Positions 18,501 to 26,548 of a stretch of 64,000 nucleotides of DNA are shown in pieces. The notes beneath the pieces were generated by a model. That model ran no database searches and was not told the DNA's origin. It was given only the letters and a program-made list of their open reading frames with translations. This DNA comes from an uncultured Acidaminococcus sp. Its GTDB lineage: Bacteria; Bacillota; Negativicutes; Acidaminococcales; Acidaminococcaceae. The stretch covers positions 1 through 64,000 of the forward strand of contig USHN01000003.1 in the NCBI GenBank assembly GCA_900554515.1, written 5' to 3'. A program made the position numbers and the translations under genes. How positions within the stretch are numbered: the stretch's first letter is position 1; every line of letters starts with the position of its first letter.

Positions 18501-19300
18501 GCCCTACCCCAGCGCAGAAAAGCCAGCACCGCAAAAAGGGCCAGCATGACGACAGCAGCAGCCGCATCGGTCTTATGAAAAAGCAATTCGTGCATTCTCG
18601 TCCGCCCTTCCCCGCCTCGGTAGCAGCGGGCTTCCATGGCAAGGGCCAGTTCATCCGCCCGGCGAAAAGAAGAGATGAACAAAGGGATTAAAATGGGCAG
18701 CATGCTTTTTGCCCGTTTGACAATATTCCCTGTAGAAAAATCAGCCCCCCGGGACTGCTGTGCCTTCATAATACGATCTGTTTCTTCCAAAAGGGTAGGA
18801 ATAAACCGAAGGGCAATGGTCATCATCATAGCTAGTTCGTGAGCAGGCACGCCGATTATTTTAAAAGGGCGCAGAAGTGACTCAATGCCATCAGTGAGCA
18901 CAATGGGGCTGGTAGTAAAGGTCATCAGCGAAGAGACCAAAAGCAGCAAGATCAGCCGCAGGGACATCTTGACCCCCATGATGATCCCTTCCTTGGTAAT
19001 GGAAAAGATTTTCCACTGCCACAGCACTTCCCCAGGATCTGCAAAAATGTGGATACCCAAAGTCAAAACGATAATAATCCACAGCGGTTTGATAGAGCGC
19101 AGCAAAAGTCCTGGCGGCAGTTTTGCCAAAGCGGCCCCCACCACCAAAAACGCAATCAAAATGCCATAGGACACGGGCGCATCCGCCAGAAACACCATCA
19201 CCATATAACACAGGACCGCTAAAATTTTTGTCCGAGGATCCAGGCGGTGGATACAGGAAGAACCAGGATAATACTGCCCTAAGGTAATATCACTTAGCAT
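18497..19300 (-). CDS. ecfT: EcfT transmembrane subunit of ECF transporters
   Basis: EcfT joins the two ATPases to exchangeable vitamin-binding S components. The 267-residue protein has an N-terminal GQYYPGSSCIHRLDPRTKI segment typical of EcfT, several membrane helices, and the C-terminal coupling helices with QQSRGADF and EARCYRG, equivalents of the two Arg-Gly motifs that contact the ATPases. It overlaps ecfA2 by 11 bases and truA by 4. No S component lies in the window, as expected for a group II (shared) module. Confidence 0.93.
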   Translation of the reverse strand: MLSDITLGQYYPGSSCIHRLDPRTKILAVLCYMVMVFLADAPVSYGILIAFLVVGAALAKLPPGLLLRSIKPLWIIIVLTLGIHIFADPGEVLWQWKIFSITKEGIIMGVKMSLRLILLLLVSSLMTFTTSPIVLTDGIESLLRPFKIIGVPAHELAMMMTIALRFIPTLLEETDRIMKAQQSRGADFSTGNIVKRAKSMLPILIPLFISSFRRADELALAMEARCYRGGEGRTRMHELLFHKTDAAAAVVMLALFAVLAFLRWGRA

Positions 19301-20156
19301 GTTTCCACCCCTTTGCGTTCTCTATGGCCTGAATCAGTTCTGTTTCTGTCAGCGGTGTCCCCTTGATAGGCAGTCCCTGCTGCCGCAAGGCGTCTGCCAG
19401 TTTTAAACTTTCCGGCACATCCACGGAAAGCTGCTGGAGTTTTTCCCGCTCCGTAGTGAAAATCTCCCGGGCCGGGCCGTCCAGCTGCAGTTTCCCTTCC
19501 CGCATCACCAAAAGCCGCGAGGCATACCGGGCCGCTTCTTCCATACTATGGGTAATGAGAAGAATCCCCATTTTCCGTTTCTTAAAAAGCCTCTCTATCT
19601 GGGCAAAAATGCTGTCCCGGCTGACAGGGTCCAGCCCGGCACTGGGTTCATCTAGAATCAGGTAATCCGGTTCCATGGCGATAACCCCGGCAATGGCTAC
19701 CCGGCGCATCTGCCCGCCGGACAGCTGAAACGGAGAGCGCTGGGCAAAAGACGCAAAATCCAAATCCACAAATTCCATGGCACTGCGTACTGCTTTGACT
19801 ACGTCCTCTTCGTTTTTCCCCTGATTCCGGGGACCGAAGGCAATATCTTCGTAAATGGTTTCCGCAAACAATTGGTGTTCCGGATACTGAAACACCATGC
19901 CTACCCGGTCCCGGGCTTTTTTTGTTTCCGGCGTCCGGTTTGCCAGGTTCACGCCATCCACCAGTACATTGCCGCTCATAGGATGGAGCAATCCGTTCAA
20001 ATGTTCCGCCAGCGTAGATTTGCCGCTGCCAGTATGCCCGATCAGCGCCGCAAATTCTCCTTTTTCCAGAGAAAAGCTCACGTCATCCAGGGCTTTTACA
20101 GAAAGGCTCGTATGGGCATTATAGTTATAGGAAATATGGTCTACTTGGATGGACAT
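19290..20156 (-). CDS. ecfA2: EcfA2 ATPase of the ECF transporter module
   Basis: This 288-residue ABC ATPase has Walker A GHTGSGKST, Q-loop MVFQYPEHQLFAETIYED, signature LSGGQMRRVAI and Walker B LILDEPSAGLDP. The PEHQLF Q-loop segment is typical of EcfA2. It pairs with EcfA1 to power vitamin uptake through EcfT. It overlaps ecfA1 by 16 bases and ecfT by 11. Confidence 0.94.
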   Translation of the reverse strand: MSIQVDHISYNYNAHTSLSVKALDDVSFSLEKGEFAALIGHTGSGKSTLAEHLNGLLHPMSGNVLVDGVNLANRTPETKKARDRVGMVFQYPEHQLFAETIYEDIAFGPRNQGKNEEDVVKAVRSAMEFVDLDFASFAQRSPFQLSGGQMRRVAIAGVIAMEPDYLILDEPSAGLDPVSRDSIFAQIERLFKKRKMGILLITHSMEEAARYASRLLVMREGKLQLDGPAREIFTTEREKLQQLSVDVPESLKLADALRQQGLPIKGTPLTETELIQAIENAKGWKHAK

Positions 20157-20977
20157 AATGCGTCACACAACTCCTTATGGGTCAAAATGGGAGGCAGCGT
20201 ATGGCCGTTTTTTTGCAGCGCATAGGCCACTTCTGCCGCCAGAGGACATTCCAATCCCAGGCTGCGGACCTTGTCCACCTGGGTAAATACCTCCTGCGGC
20301 GTACCTTCCATGGCGATTTCTCCCTTGTTCATGGCAATTACCCGGTCTGCCAGCATGGCTTCTTCCATTTTATGGGTAATATATACGATGGTAATATGTT
20401 TTTCTTTATTTAATCGCAAAACCGTGCTGACGATTTCTTTGCGTCCCTGGGGATCCAGCATAGCTGTAGGTTCATCAAAAACGATGCATTTAGGCTCCAG
20501 GGCAATCACCCCGGCGATAGCTACCCGCTGCTTCTGCCCGCCGGACAGACGATGGGGCGCATGCTTGGCATAGTCCAGCATCCCCACAGTCTCCAGGGCC
20601 TTTTTGACTCGGGGATAAATTTCAGGCCCCGGTACTCCGATATTTTCCAGTCCGAAAGCCACATCTTCTTCCACAATGGCTGCTACGATCTGGTTATCCG
20701 GATTTTGAAACACCATGCCCACGCTTTGGCGCACTGACCAGAGGTTCTGCTCTTTTGCCGTATCCAGTCCGTCCACGATACAATGCCCGCTGCTAGGAAT
20801 TAGCAGCCCGTTAAAATGCCGTGCCAGCGTGGATTTTCCGCTGCCGTTGGTCCCGATAATGGCAACAAATTCCCCGGGAGCAATGGACAGCGTAATGCCC
20901 TTGAGGGCTGCTACTTCCTGATTCTCCCCATCCACATAGACGTGGGTCAGGTTCTTTGTTTCTATAATTGGTTCCAT
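20141..20977 (-). CDS. ecfA1: EcfA1 ATPase of the ECF transporter module
   Basis: The 278-residue ATPase has Walker A GTNGSGKST, Q-loop MVFQNPDNQIVAAIVEEDVAFG (the PDNQ variant of EcfA1), signature LSGGQKQRVAI and Walker B IVFDEPTAMLDP. The ATG at 20977 is preferred because GGAGG lies 5 bases before it; an ATG 12 bases earlier has none. It is the first gene of the ecfA1-ecfA2-ecfT-truA operon. Ribosomal protein genes, the usual upstream neighbours in Firmicutes, are not adjacent. Confidence 0.94.
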   Translation of the reverse strand: MEPIIETKNLTHVYVDGENQEVAALKGITLSIAPGEFVAIIGTNGSGKSTLARHFNGLLIPSSGHCIVDGLDTAKEQNLWSVRQSVGMVFQNPDNQIVAAIVEEDVAFGLENIGVPGPEIYPRVKKALETVGMLDYAKHAPHRLSGGQKQRVAIAGVIALEPKCIVFDEPTAMLDPQGRKEIVSTVLRLNKEKHITIVYITHKMEEAMLADRVIAMNKGEIAMEGTPQEVFTQVDKVRSLGLECPLAAEVAYALQKNGHTLPPILTHKELCDALCPSK

Positions 20978-20997
20978 AACATCCTCCATGAAGGTAA

Positions 20998-21027
20998 ATT
21001 ATATCTTTACCGGCCTAATTCCGTCAA
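20998..21027 (-). promoter_or_regulatory. Promoter of the ecfA1 operon
   Basis: Minus-strand TTGACG (21022-21027), an 18-base spacer and perfect TATAAT (20998-21003). Transcription would begin only about 15 bases before the ATG, leaving essentially no leader. Confidence 0.7.
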
Positions 21028-21029
21028 AT

Positions 21030-21060
21030 AAAAAATAGCTGCCGGTTAACCGACAGCAGC
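21030..21060 (-). terminator. Terminator-like hairpin upstream of the ecfA1 promoter
   Basis: Arms GCTGTCGG and CCGGCAGC (one G-U pair) around TTAA are followed on the minus strand by TATTTTTTATTTG. It lies just upstream of the ecfA1 promoter, although no minus-strand gene is found to its right before 22.1 kb. It may insulate the operon or end an unseen small transcript. Confidence 0.5.
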
Positions 21061-21207
21061 ATTTTCATAATAAATCCCGTTATTACCTTTCTTGCTTACA
21101 AAATAGTAATTTCTAACAGTCAATGCTGGTAAAAGTAGCAGGAATAGGCTATTTTCACGCATTCTCTTCAACTATCTCCGATAGGAAAATTGCTAATTTT
21201 AAAACAC

Positions 21208-21236
21208 TTTACGATTGGCTAGAAAAGTGATATAGT
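21208..21236 (+). promoter_or_regulatory. Promoter of the XRE regulator gene
   Basis: TTTACG (21208-21213), a 17-base spacer and TATAGT (21231-21236) precede the gene by about 34 bases. Confidence 0.55.
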
Positions 21237-21269
21237 ATAGAGCAATTTTACAAGTAGGAAGGCAGTACT

Positions 21270-21557
21270 ATGGATCAGAAAAAGAAAGAGCAGGTAGCGC
21301 GCATCGTTGGTGCCCGCATTGCCTACTATCGTACAATTCTCAGTATGACGCAGAAGGATTTGGCTACGGCGCTGCACATCAGCCCCAGCACCCTTGCTAA
21401 AATGGAGCAGGGAAAGTATGGGAACAGCATGTCGTTATATCATCTGCTGGACTTGGCAGACATTTTCGGAGTCTCCCCCAGTGCTCTTTTCCATACCAAT
21501 GAACAGGACCGGGAGCTGTTGCACAAACTAGTCAATCATGCAGATGATGAGGCATAA
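21270..21557 (+). CDS. XRE-family HTH regulator
   Basis: The 95-residue protein is essentially one Cro/C1-type helix-turn-helix (about 8-67: RIAYYRTILSMTQKDLATALHISPSTLAKMEQGKYG). It is preceded by AGGAAGG. It could regulate itself or the RelBE-like pair 90 bases downstream, but that pair has its own promoter. The C-terminal tail (DRELLHKLVNHADDEA) is acidic and may serve dimerisation. The target is unknown. Confidence 0.85.
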   Translation: MDQKKKEQVARIVGARIAYYRTILSMTQKDLATALHISPSTLAKMEQGKYGNSMSLYHLLDLADIFGVSPSALFHTNEQDRELLHKLVNHADDEA

Positions 21558-21590
21558 CACTTCGTTCTCTTTAGAACTTCATGATTGATG

Positions 21591-21619
21591 TTGACAGGGA
21601 TACCTCGGAATAGTACAAT
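21591..21619 (+). promoter_or_regulatory. Promoter of the toxin-antitoxin operon
   Basis: A consensus TTGACA (21591-21596), a 17-base spacer and TACAAT (21614-21619) lie directly upstream of the antitoxin gene. Confidence 0.8.
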
Positions 21620-21626
21620 GTACTAT
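21610..21626 (+). promoter_or_regulatory. Palindromic operator over the antitoxin promoter
   Basis: A perfect 7-3-7 palindrome, ATAGTAC-AAT-GTACTAT, covers the -10 element. Binding of the antitoxin here would block RNA polymerase, as expected for autorepressed type II toxin-antitoxin operons. Confidence 0.65.
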
Positions 21627-21646
21627 AAAAGAAGGAGGCGTTTATT

Positions 21647-21874
21647 ATGGCGTTTTCTATCAGACTCACCGAGGAAGAAAAGCACTTGGCAGACAGCTAT
21701 GCGAGGCTCCATTCTCTCTCCCTGGGGGAAGCATTTAAGCGGGCCTTATTTGAAAAAATAGAAGATGAATATGATTTAAAAGTTGCAGAAGAGGCCTATC
21801 AGGAATACCTAGATAGTGGGCGCAAGGCTACGCCAGTCGCAGAATTCTGGAAGGAACTTGATGGAAAAATATAA
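21647..21874 (+). CDS. RelB/DUF6290-type antitoxin
   Basis: The 75-residue protein begins with a ribbon-helix-helix DNA-binding motif (MAFSIRLTEEEKHLADSYARL) and ends in an acidic, helical region that would wrap the toxin. It fits antitoxins of the RelB/DUF6290 group. GAAGGAGG precedes the ATG. Its 3' end overlaps the toxin gene by 14 bases, the usual coupled arrangement. It would neutralise the toxin and repress the operon through the palindrome at 21610. Confidence 0.85.
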   Translation: MAFSIRLTEEEKHLADSYARLHSLSLGEAFKRALFEKIEDEYDLKVAEEAYQEYLDSGRKATPVAEFWKELDGKI

Positions 21875-22130
21875 TGTAGCTCTATCCGACCGGTTTAAAA
21901 AAGAGTTCTGCAAACTGGATCGCTATACCCAGAAACTGATTCGGGCCTGGATTGATAAAAATCTGGTAGGCTGCACAAATCCACGCATACATGGAAAAGC
22001 GCTTACCGCCAATCGTTCTGGGCAGTGGCGGTACCGCATAGGAGATTATCGCTTACTGTGTTATATACAGGATGAGGAACTGATTATCCTCGCCCTGACA
22101 ATAGGACATCGCCGCCACGTATATAAGTAA
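21861..22130 (+). CDS. RelE/ParE-superfamily toxin
   Basis: The 89-residue basic protein fits RelE/ParE toxins: an N-terminal MEKYNVALSDRFKKEFCKLD strand-helix, the central HGKALTANRSGQWRYRIGDYRLLCYI segment with a conserved Arg-rich WRYRIGDYR core, and a C-terminal IGHRRHVYK tail. The length, basic core and C-terminal IGHRRxVY favour the mRNA-cleaving RelE group over gyrase-targeting ParE, but this is inference. The ATG at 21861 overlaps the antitoxin and has AAGGAAC upstream; a longer frame from 21816 is not needed. Confidence 0.87.
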   Translation: MEKYNVALSDRFKKEFCKLDRYTQKLIRAWIDKNLVGCTNPRIHGKALTANRSGQWRYRIGDYRLLCYIQDEELIILALTIGHRRHVYK

Positions 22131-22170
22131 AGCACACAACTTCCCAAAAGTTTTCGGGAAGTTGTGTGCT
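22131..22170. terminator. Bidirectional terminator between toxin and SDR genes
   Basis: A 15-bp perfect stem (AGCACACAACTTCCC / GGGAAGTTGTGTGCT) with a 10-base loop lies between the convergent genes. A T-rich stretch follows on the plus strand. Confidence 0.8.
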
Positions 22171-22186
22171 TTGTTATTTTATTGCC

Positions 22187-23047
22187 TTATTGCTTTCCTT
22201 CTGCCATGCCAGTCGCTAGTCCCGGTTGGAGCGGCCCATAATAATAGGAGGCTGTCGCTCCGCCGTCAATGAGGAAGGTGGAGCCGGTGATAAACTGTGC
22301 TCGTTCACTCATAACAAGTTCAGCCACATCTGCCACTTCGTCCGCCGTCCCAGGTCTTCCTGCAGGACATTTGGCGAACATGTTCTTGTAGAAATCCCCG
22401 CGGATGCCGTTAAACTCGTCAATAGCAAGGGGCGTTACGATGATACCCGGAGCAATGTCGTTGATTCTTGCGCCACGCTTGCCCCACTCCACGGCTTCGT
22501 ACATCACCCGTTTTTCATTGCAGCGCTTGGCCAGCTGATAGGCTTTAAGCGTATTTTCGATTTTGTCCGGCTGCAGAAAATTCAGCTGCAGGAGTTCTTC
22601 TGTCGGCGTCGTAGCCAGCGCACGATCCTGTTCCGGTGTCAGCTGTGGCATGCGCCAACCGGACTGGCTGGAAATGGTAACGCCTGCACCGCCAGGAACA
22701 ATGACCTTACGCACTTCTTCCAGGAGTACTGCCGTGCCATAAAGATCCACCTTTAGGATTGCTTCTTTCGATGCCTGGGAAGGGGACATCCCCGCACCGT
22801 TCACCAGGTACTTAATTCCTCCGTATTTCTGCCCCTCGGCAATCATAGCCTGTATGGACTCTCTGGAAGCTAGATCCATGGCAAAGGGAACGGCATCAAA
22901 CCCGGCATTTGTCATGATTTCTGCAATCTTCTGTGCATTATTGATATTCTTATCCCCCAGGATAATTTTCTTGCCATAGCCGATTCTTCTTGCAATCGCC
23001 AGGGAAATCTGCCCGGCACCGGTTACCAGCATAACTTCTTTATTCAT
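22187..23047 (-). CDS. Short-chain dehydrogenase/reductase
   Basis: The 286-residue protein has an NAD(P)-binding Rossmann fold starting with TGAGQISLAIA near residue 10, an NGAG motif near 88, a Ser in ITISSQSGW, and a YQLAKR sequence giving the catalytic Tyr and Lys of SDR enzymes. The C-terminal GRPGTADEVADVAELVMSERAQFITGSTFLIDGG is typical of the family. Between the Ser and the Tyr it has a longer insertion than usual (about 40 residues). AAGGAG precedes the ATG. It lies 28 bases after the flavodoxin gene and is probably co-transcribed with it. Substrate unknown. Confidence 0.88.
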   Translation of the reverse strand: MNKEVMLVTGAGQISLAIARRIGYGKKIILGDKNINNAQKIAEIMTNAGFDAVPFAMDLASRESIQAMIAEGQKYGGIKYLVNGAGMSPSQASKEAILKVDLYGTAVLLEEVRKVIVPGGAGVTISSQSGWRMPQLTPEQDRALATTPTEELLQLNFLQPDKIENTLKAYQLAKRCNEKRVMYEAVEWGKRGARINDIAPGIIVTPLAIDEFNGIRGDFYKNMFAKCPAGRPGTADEVADVAELVMSERAQFITGSTFLIDGGATASYYYGPLQPGLATGMAEGKQ

Positions 23048-23075
23048 ACCCAGTCTCTCCTTCCAGAATTATCTT

Positions 23076-23591
23076 CTATACGGATGCTTTTGCCCAGGCC
23101 GCAACAACTTGTTCAGAACGGGAAGCATCCGCCCCGCGAACCGCAAGCCCTTTGCCCACGTTCGCACCTTTGCAATATTTTTTCAGCGCAGCAGCAGAAC
23201 CAGCAAGTCCGCTGCCCTCATGGGTCATAAGCGGAAATACTTTTTTGCCGGTAAAGTCCAGTGCTTCCAGCTGAGTAAAAATAGCACAGGGATACGTCCC
23301 CCACCAGCAGGGCCCGCAGACAAAAACATTGTCATACTCCGCAATGGTAGAAAGCATATGTTTAAGCGCAGGCCGAGCATGCTCCCGCAATTCTTTCTGT
23401 GCCTCTTCCGTGCAGGTCTGATAGTCCTCAGAATAAGGTTTTACGGTATCCACCTCAAAAAGATCCCCGCCTACGGCTTTCTGGATGTATTCAGCACAAA
23501 TCTCCGTGTTACCCTTTGGCAGATTCATAATACGGCCATTCACATAGTTATTGCCTTTTCTTGAATAATATAGGATCAAGTTTCTGCTCAT
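23076..23591 (-). CDS. Flavodoxin-like protein
   Basis: The 171-residue protein has a flavodoxin fold: an N-terminal FMN phosphate loop-like LILYYSRKGNN, a central GPCWWGTYPCAIFT segment around FMN, and KVFPLMTHEGSGLAGS. Proteins of this class carry electrons or act as small NAD(P)H:quinone-type reductases. It stands upstream of the SDR, and a LysR gene on the same strand lies 113 bases upstream. The phosphate loop has an insertion (YSRKGNNYVNGR), so it may bind FMN atypically. Confidence 0.82.
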   Translation of the reverse strand: MSRNLILYYSRKGNNYVNGRIMNLPKGNTEICAEYIQKAVGGDLFEVDTVKPYSEDYQTCTEEAQKELREHARPALKHMLSTIAEYDNVFVCGPCWWGTYPCAIFTQLEALDFTGKKVFPLMTHEGSGLAGSAAALKKYCKGANVGKGLAVRGADASRSEQVVAAWAKASV

Positions 23592-23704
23592 TGTATATTC
23601 ACTCCTTACCTGCTCTTTCGTATGTATGCCTTTATTGTAGCGACTTTACCGGTCGCAATCAATTTGAAAAAGGTAGCTTTCGAATAAGTACAGCTAATGT
23701 GAAA

Positions 23705-24586
23705 TCAGTGCATGGATTTAAGGAGCTGCGCAAACGTCTCCACATATTTCCCGGTATGATCCTTTCTCCAAAACACGCAATAGGTACGCTTGACGGGCTT
23801 ATGGTTTCGCATGAGCGGCAGCCTTTTCATAGAGGCGTCCAGCCAAGAATCCCCGTCAGCTCCTTCCACGGGCATAATGCCCCTGTTAGCCACCACCATC
23901 ACGTGGGCTTCCTGCAGCGTCTTGGCAAAGAGAAAATCCCCGTTTAGCCCAATAATATCCCGATAAAAATTGCGTTCTTCTTCCTGCTGGCTTTCCGAAG
24001 CAACAAGGATACAAGGCGTATTCTTCAGTTCTTCCACGCTAATGGCATCCAGCTTAGATAAAGGATTGTAGGTACTCATTTCCACATAACAGATAGTTTC
24101 CTGCAGTACCAGATTCTCGTACATATCGGAAAACGCCCTGCGCTGATCGTTTAGCACAAGGTCAAGGGTTTCATTGACCAACCCCTCATATAAGTCTTCA
24201 TGATTCCCGCTGGTCACAGTAAGTGCCACTGTCGGATATTTCTCCGCAAAAAGGGCTATAGCATTGCTCCATGCCTTGCCGCCGTATGCAGAAAGGCAGC
24301 CTAGGGACAGCTTGGCCACATCTTTATGGGCAATTCTTGCCGTCTCTCTGACGAGCCGATCCAGATCCGCCGTGATGATAAGGCTCTTTCGGTAAAAATG
24401 GTTTCCTGCTTCCGTCAGCACAAAGCCCCGGTTTTTCCGGATAAGCAGCTGGGCCCCGATTTCTTTTTCCAGCGCTTTGATGGACTGGGATATACCGGAC
24501 TGGGAAATGTAACAACGGGCTGCTGCCTCTGTAAAACTGTTTTCCTGTACAATCGCCTGAAAATGCTGTATCTGCCTGAGTAGCAT
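23705..24586 (-). CDS. LysR-family transcriptional regulator
   Basis: The 293-residue protein has the N-terminal winged helix-turn-helix (about 1-60: QIQHFQAIVQENSFTEAAARCYISQSGISQSIKALEKEIG) and a C-terminal effector-binding domain. GGGGGA precedes the ATG. It is upstream of the flavodoxin/SDR pair on the same strand and downstream of the AbgT transporter gene, so either may be its target. The effector is unknown. Confidence 0.92.
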   Translation of the reverse strand: MLLRQIQHFQAIVQENSFTEAAARCYISQSGISQSIKALEKEIGAQLLIRKNRGFVLTEAGNHFYRKSLIITADLDRLVRETARIAHKDVAKLSLGCLSAYGGKAWSNAIALFAEKYPTVALTVTSGNHEDLYEGLVNETLDLVLNDQRRAFSDMYENLVLQETICYVEMSTYNPLSKLDAISVEELKNTPCILVASESQQEEERNFYRDIIGLNGDFLFAKTLQEAHVMVVANRGIMPVEGADGDSWLDASMKRLPLMRNHKPVKRTYCVFWRKDHTGKYVETFAQLLKSMH

Positions 24587-24698
24587 GCTGATTTCCCCCT
24601 ATCCTGCAAACCCGTACATTGCTGGAACTATTATAACATGAGAAATCATAAGGGCTTGATTCCTTGACAGGTTCCATACGAGATCTCACCTATGAAGA

Positions 24699-24729
24699 TA
24701 GCCGCCCAGCAGTAAGAACTGAGCGGCTA
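24699..24729 (-). terminator. Hairpin downstream of the AbgT transporter gene
   Basis: TAGCCGC and GCGGCTA arms with an inner CAG/CTG pairing form a hairpin 40 bases after the stop codon. The following minus-strand bases are only weakly T-rich, so termination here is less certain. Confidence 0.45.
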
Positions 24730-24768
24730 GTATTAGGTTGTATCGCTTTGTACGGTATACACCAATTT

Positions 24769-26316
24769 TTATAAAATACCGGGCGGCAGATGGAAGCCGA
24801 CACCAGGACCAATGGGCAGGCCCAGCATAACCCACACAATCAGCATGAGAATCCAGGCAAACTGGAGCACAATGGCAATAGGGATCATATTGGCAATCAG
24901 CGTCCCGATGGCACAATCCGGCATGTATTTTTCCTGGGCCACGCTAAGAATCATCCAAATGTACGGACTCATAGGAGTAAAGCAGTTACCTGGGGAGTCT
25001 CCCAAGCGATACAGTAGCTGGGCAAATCCAGGATGGTAGCCCATGAGCATAAACATAGGCACAAAAATCGGTGCCAGGATAGCCCACTTGGCAGACCCGG
25101 AGGACACAAAGATATTAATCATGGCCGTCACCAAAATGAAGGCAATGCACATGGGCAGTCCGGTAAAGCCGATACCTTTCAGGAAATTGGCCCCCGAAAT
25201 TGCCAATAGCGTTCCCAGTTTGGTCCAGTTAAACAGTCCCTGGAACTGGCCGCAGAAGAAACAGAACACCACATAAGCGCCCATTCCGCTCATTTGTTTA
25301 ACCATAGCGGCATTTACGTCTTTGATTTTGGTGAATTTGCCCACACTATAGCCATATACAATACCGGCAATAGAGAACAGGAAAAACAGTAGCGGAATCA
25401 GCCCTTTTAACATCAAGGAGCCCACAACCGTAACTCCATCCTTGGATAGGACTTGCATCTTAAATCCGACAACCACCACGGCGATATAAAGGAGAACTGC
25501 GATGGCGCTGCGGTGCATGGCCGTCTTTTCATTCGGAGTAAGAGCAACAATGGCTTCTTTGGCTTCTTCCCCTTCATATTTACCAAAACGGGGTTCAATC
25601 AAATGAATGGAAACCCAGCCGATAACCACGGCGCACAGGAACGTGGATACAAACATAAAGTACCAGTTACAGGTGACATCCACAGCAAAGAGTCCAGCCT
25701 TGCCAAGGAACGCATCCAAGGCCTGGTTCGTCAGCCCCTGCAACAGGGAATCCGTACCCGCCACCAAGAGGTTCGCCGTAAACCCAGCCTGGGCTCCAGC
25801 GTAGCCTACCATCATACCCACAACCGGATGCTTGCCAACCCCAATATAGGCCAGCGCAGCCAGAGGAGGAATGACAATCATGGCCGTATCAGAGGCAATA
25901 TTACCGCAAGTCCCTAAAAACGCTACCAGATACGGCACCACATTCGGCGGTACATTCCGCATGGAACCACGTAACATGGCTTCCAAGAGGCCTGCTTCTT
26001 CACAGAATCCGATGGCCATGGTCATGGTAATTACAAGGCCCAAAGGAGCAAATCCAGTGAAGTTTTTAACCAGGTTGGACAATAACCAGGTGACCCCTTC
26101 CTTGCTGAACAAGTTCTGGGATACTACGGCCTTGTTAGTAGCCGGGTTGATCAAGCTGAACCCCGTACTGGTCATGATAGCCCCAATAATCGCTACGATA
26201 ATAAATAATACCACGAACAATATTGCTGGCGGTGGCAGCTTGTTGCAGACCGTTTCAATGGTATTCAGAAAGCGGTCCACCCAGGTTACCGATTTGGCTT
26301 CGTTTTTTGCAGCCAT
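24769..26316 (-). CDS. AbgT-family transporter
   Basis: The 515-residue polytopic protein matches AbgT transporters (p-aminobenzoyl-glutamate uptake in E. coli; drug efflux in some others). Typical segments are the N-terminal FLNTIETVCNKLPPPAILF, a conserved GLVITMTMAIGFCEEAGLL, two hairpin-like re-entrant regions with SSGSAKWAILAPIFVPMFM, and LGDSPGNCFTPMSPY. A strong promoter and AAGGAGG precede it. An M20-type hydrolase gene lies divergently 0.9 kb away; AbgT with an M20 peptidase is the E. coli abgABT theme, but the enzymes here are of a different subgroup. Confidence 0.92.
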   Translation of the reverse strand: MAAKNEAKSVTWVDRFLNTIETVCNKLPPPAILFVVLFIIVAIIGAIMTSTGFSLINPATNKAVVSQNLFSKEGVTWLLSNLVKNFTGFAPLGLVITMTMAIGFCEEAGLLEAMLRGSMRNVPPNVVPYLVAFLGTCGNIASDTAMIVIPPLAALAYIGVGKHPVVGMMVGYAGAQAGFTANLLVAGTDSLLQGLTNQALDAFLGKAGLFAVDVTCNWYFMFVSTFLCAVVIGWVSIHLIEPRFGKYEGEEAKEAIVALTPNEKTAMHRSAIAVLLYIAVVVVGFKMQVLSKDGVTVVGSLMLKGLIPLLFFLFSIAGIVYGYSVGKFTKIKDVNAAMVKQMSGMGAYVVFCFFCGQFQGLFNWTKLGTLLAISGANFLKGIGFTGLPMCIAFILVTAMINIFVSSGSAKWAILAPIFVPMFMLMGYHPGFAQLLYRLGDSPGNCFTPMSPYIWMILSVAQEKYMPDCAIGTLIANMIPIAIVLQFAWILMLIVWVMLGLPIGPGVGFHLPPGIL

Positions 26317-26423
26317 TTTCCTTGTCCTCCTTCTAAAAATAATTTTTATACTACATGCAGGGGTAAGTACTGCAGCATAGCCAAAACATGAACGGAAATT
26401 GTATTTTTTCTATTATTGTTTTT

Positions 26424-26452
26424 ATCATAGCATGGTGTTTGACAATTGTCCA
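26424..26452 (-). promoter_or_regulatory. Promoter of the AbgT transporter gene
   Basis: Minus-strand TGGACA (26447-26452), a 17-base spacer and TATGAT (26424-26429) with an extended TG at -15/-14 form a strong promoter about 110 bases upstream of the gene. Confidence 0.65.
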
Positions 26453-26485
26453 GTGCTCTTTTCTGGATGAAGTCGTAAAAAATAT

Positions 26486-26493
26486 GTTATACT
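26486..26493 (+). promoter_or_regulatory. Extended -10 of the 26.5 kb plus-strand gene
   Basis: TG-T-TATACT (TATACT at 26488-26493) lies about 55 bases upstream of the ATG. The -35 region is weak. Confidence 0.4.
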
Positions 26494-26548
26494 GTATACA
26501 TCTATTGTTTTTCCTGCAAGCATTTCCTATAAGGAGGCTGTGTGCGCC

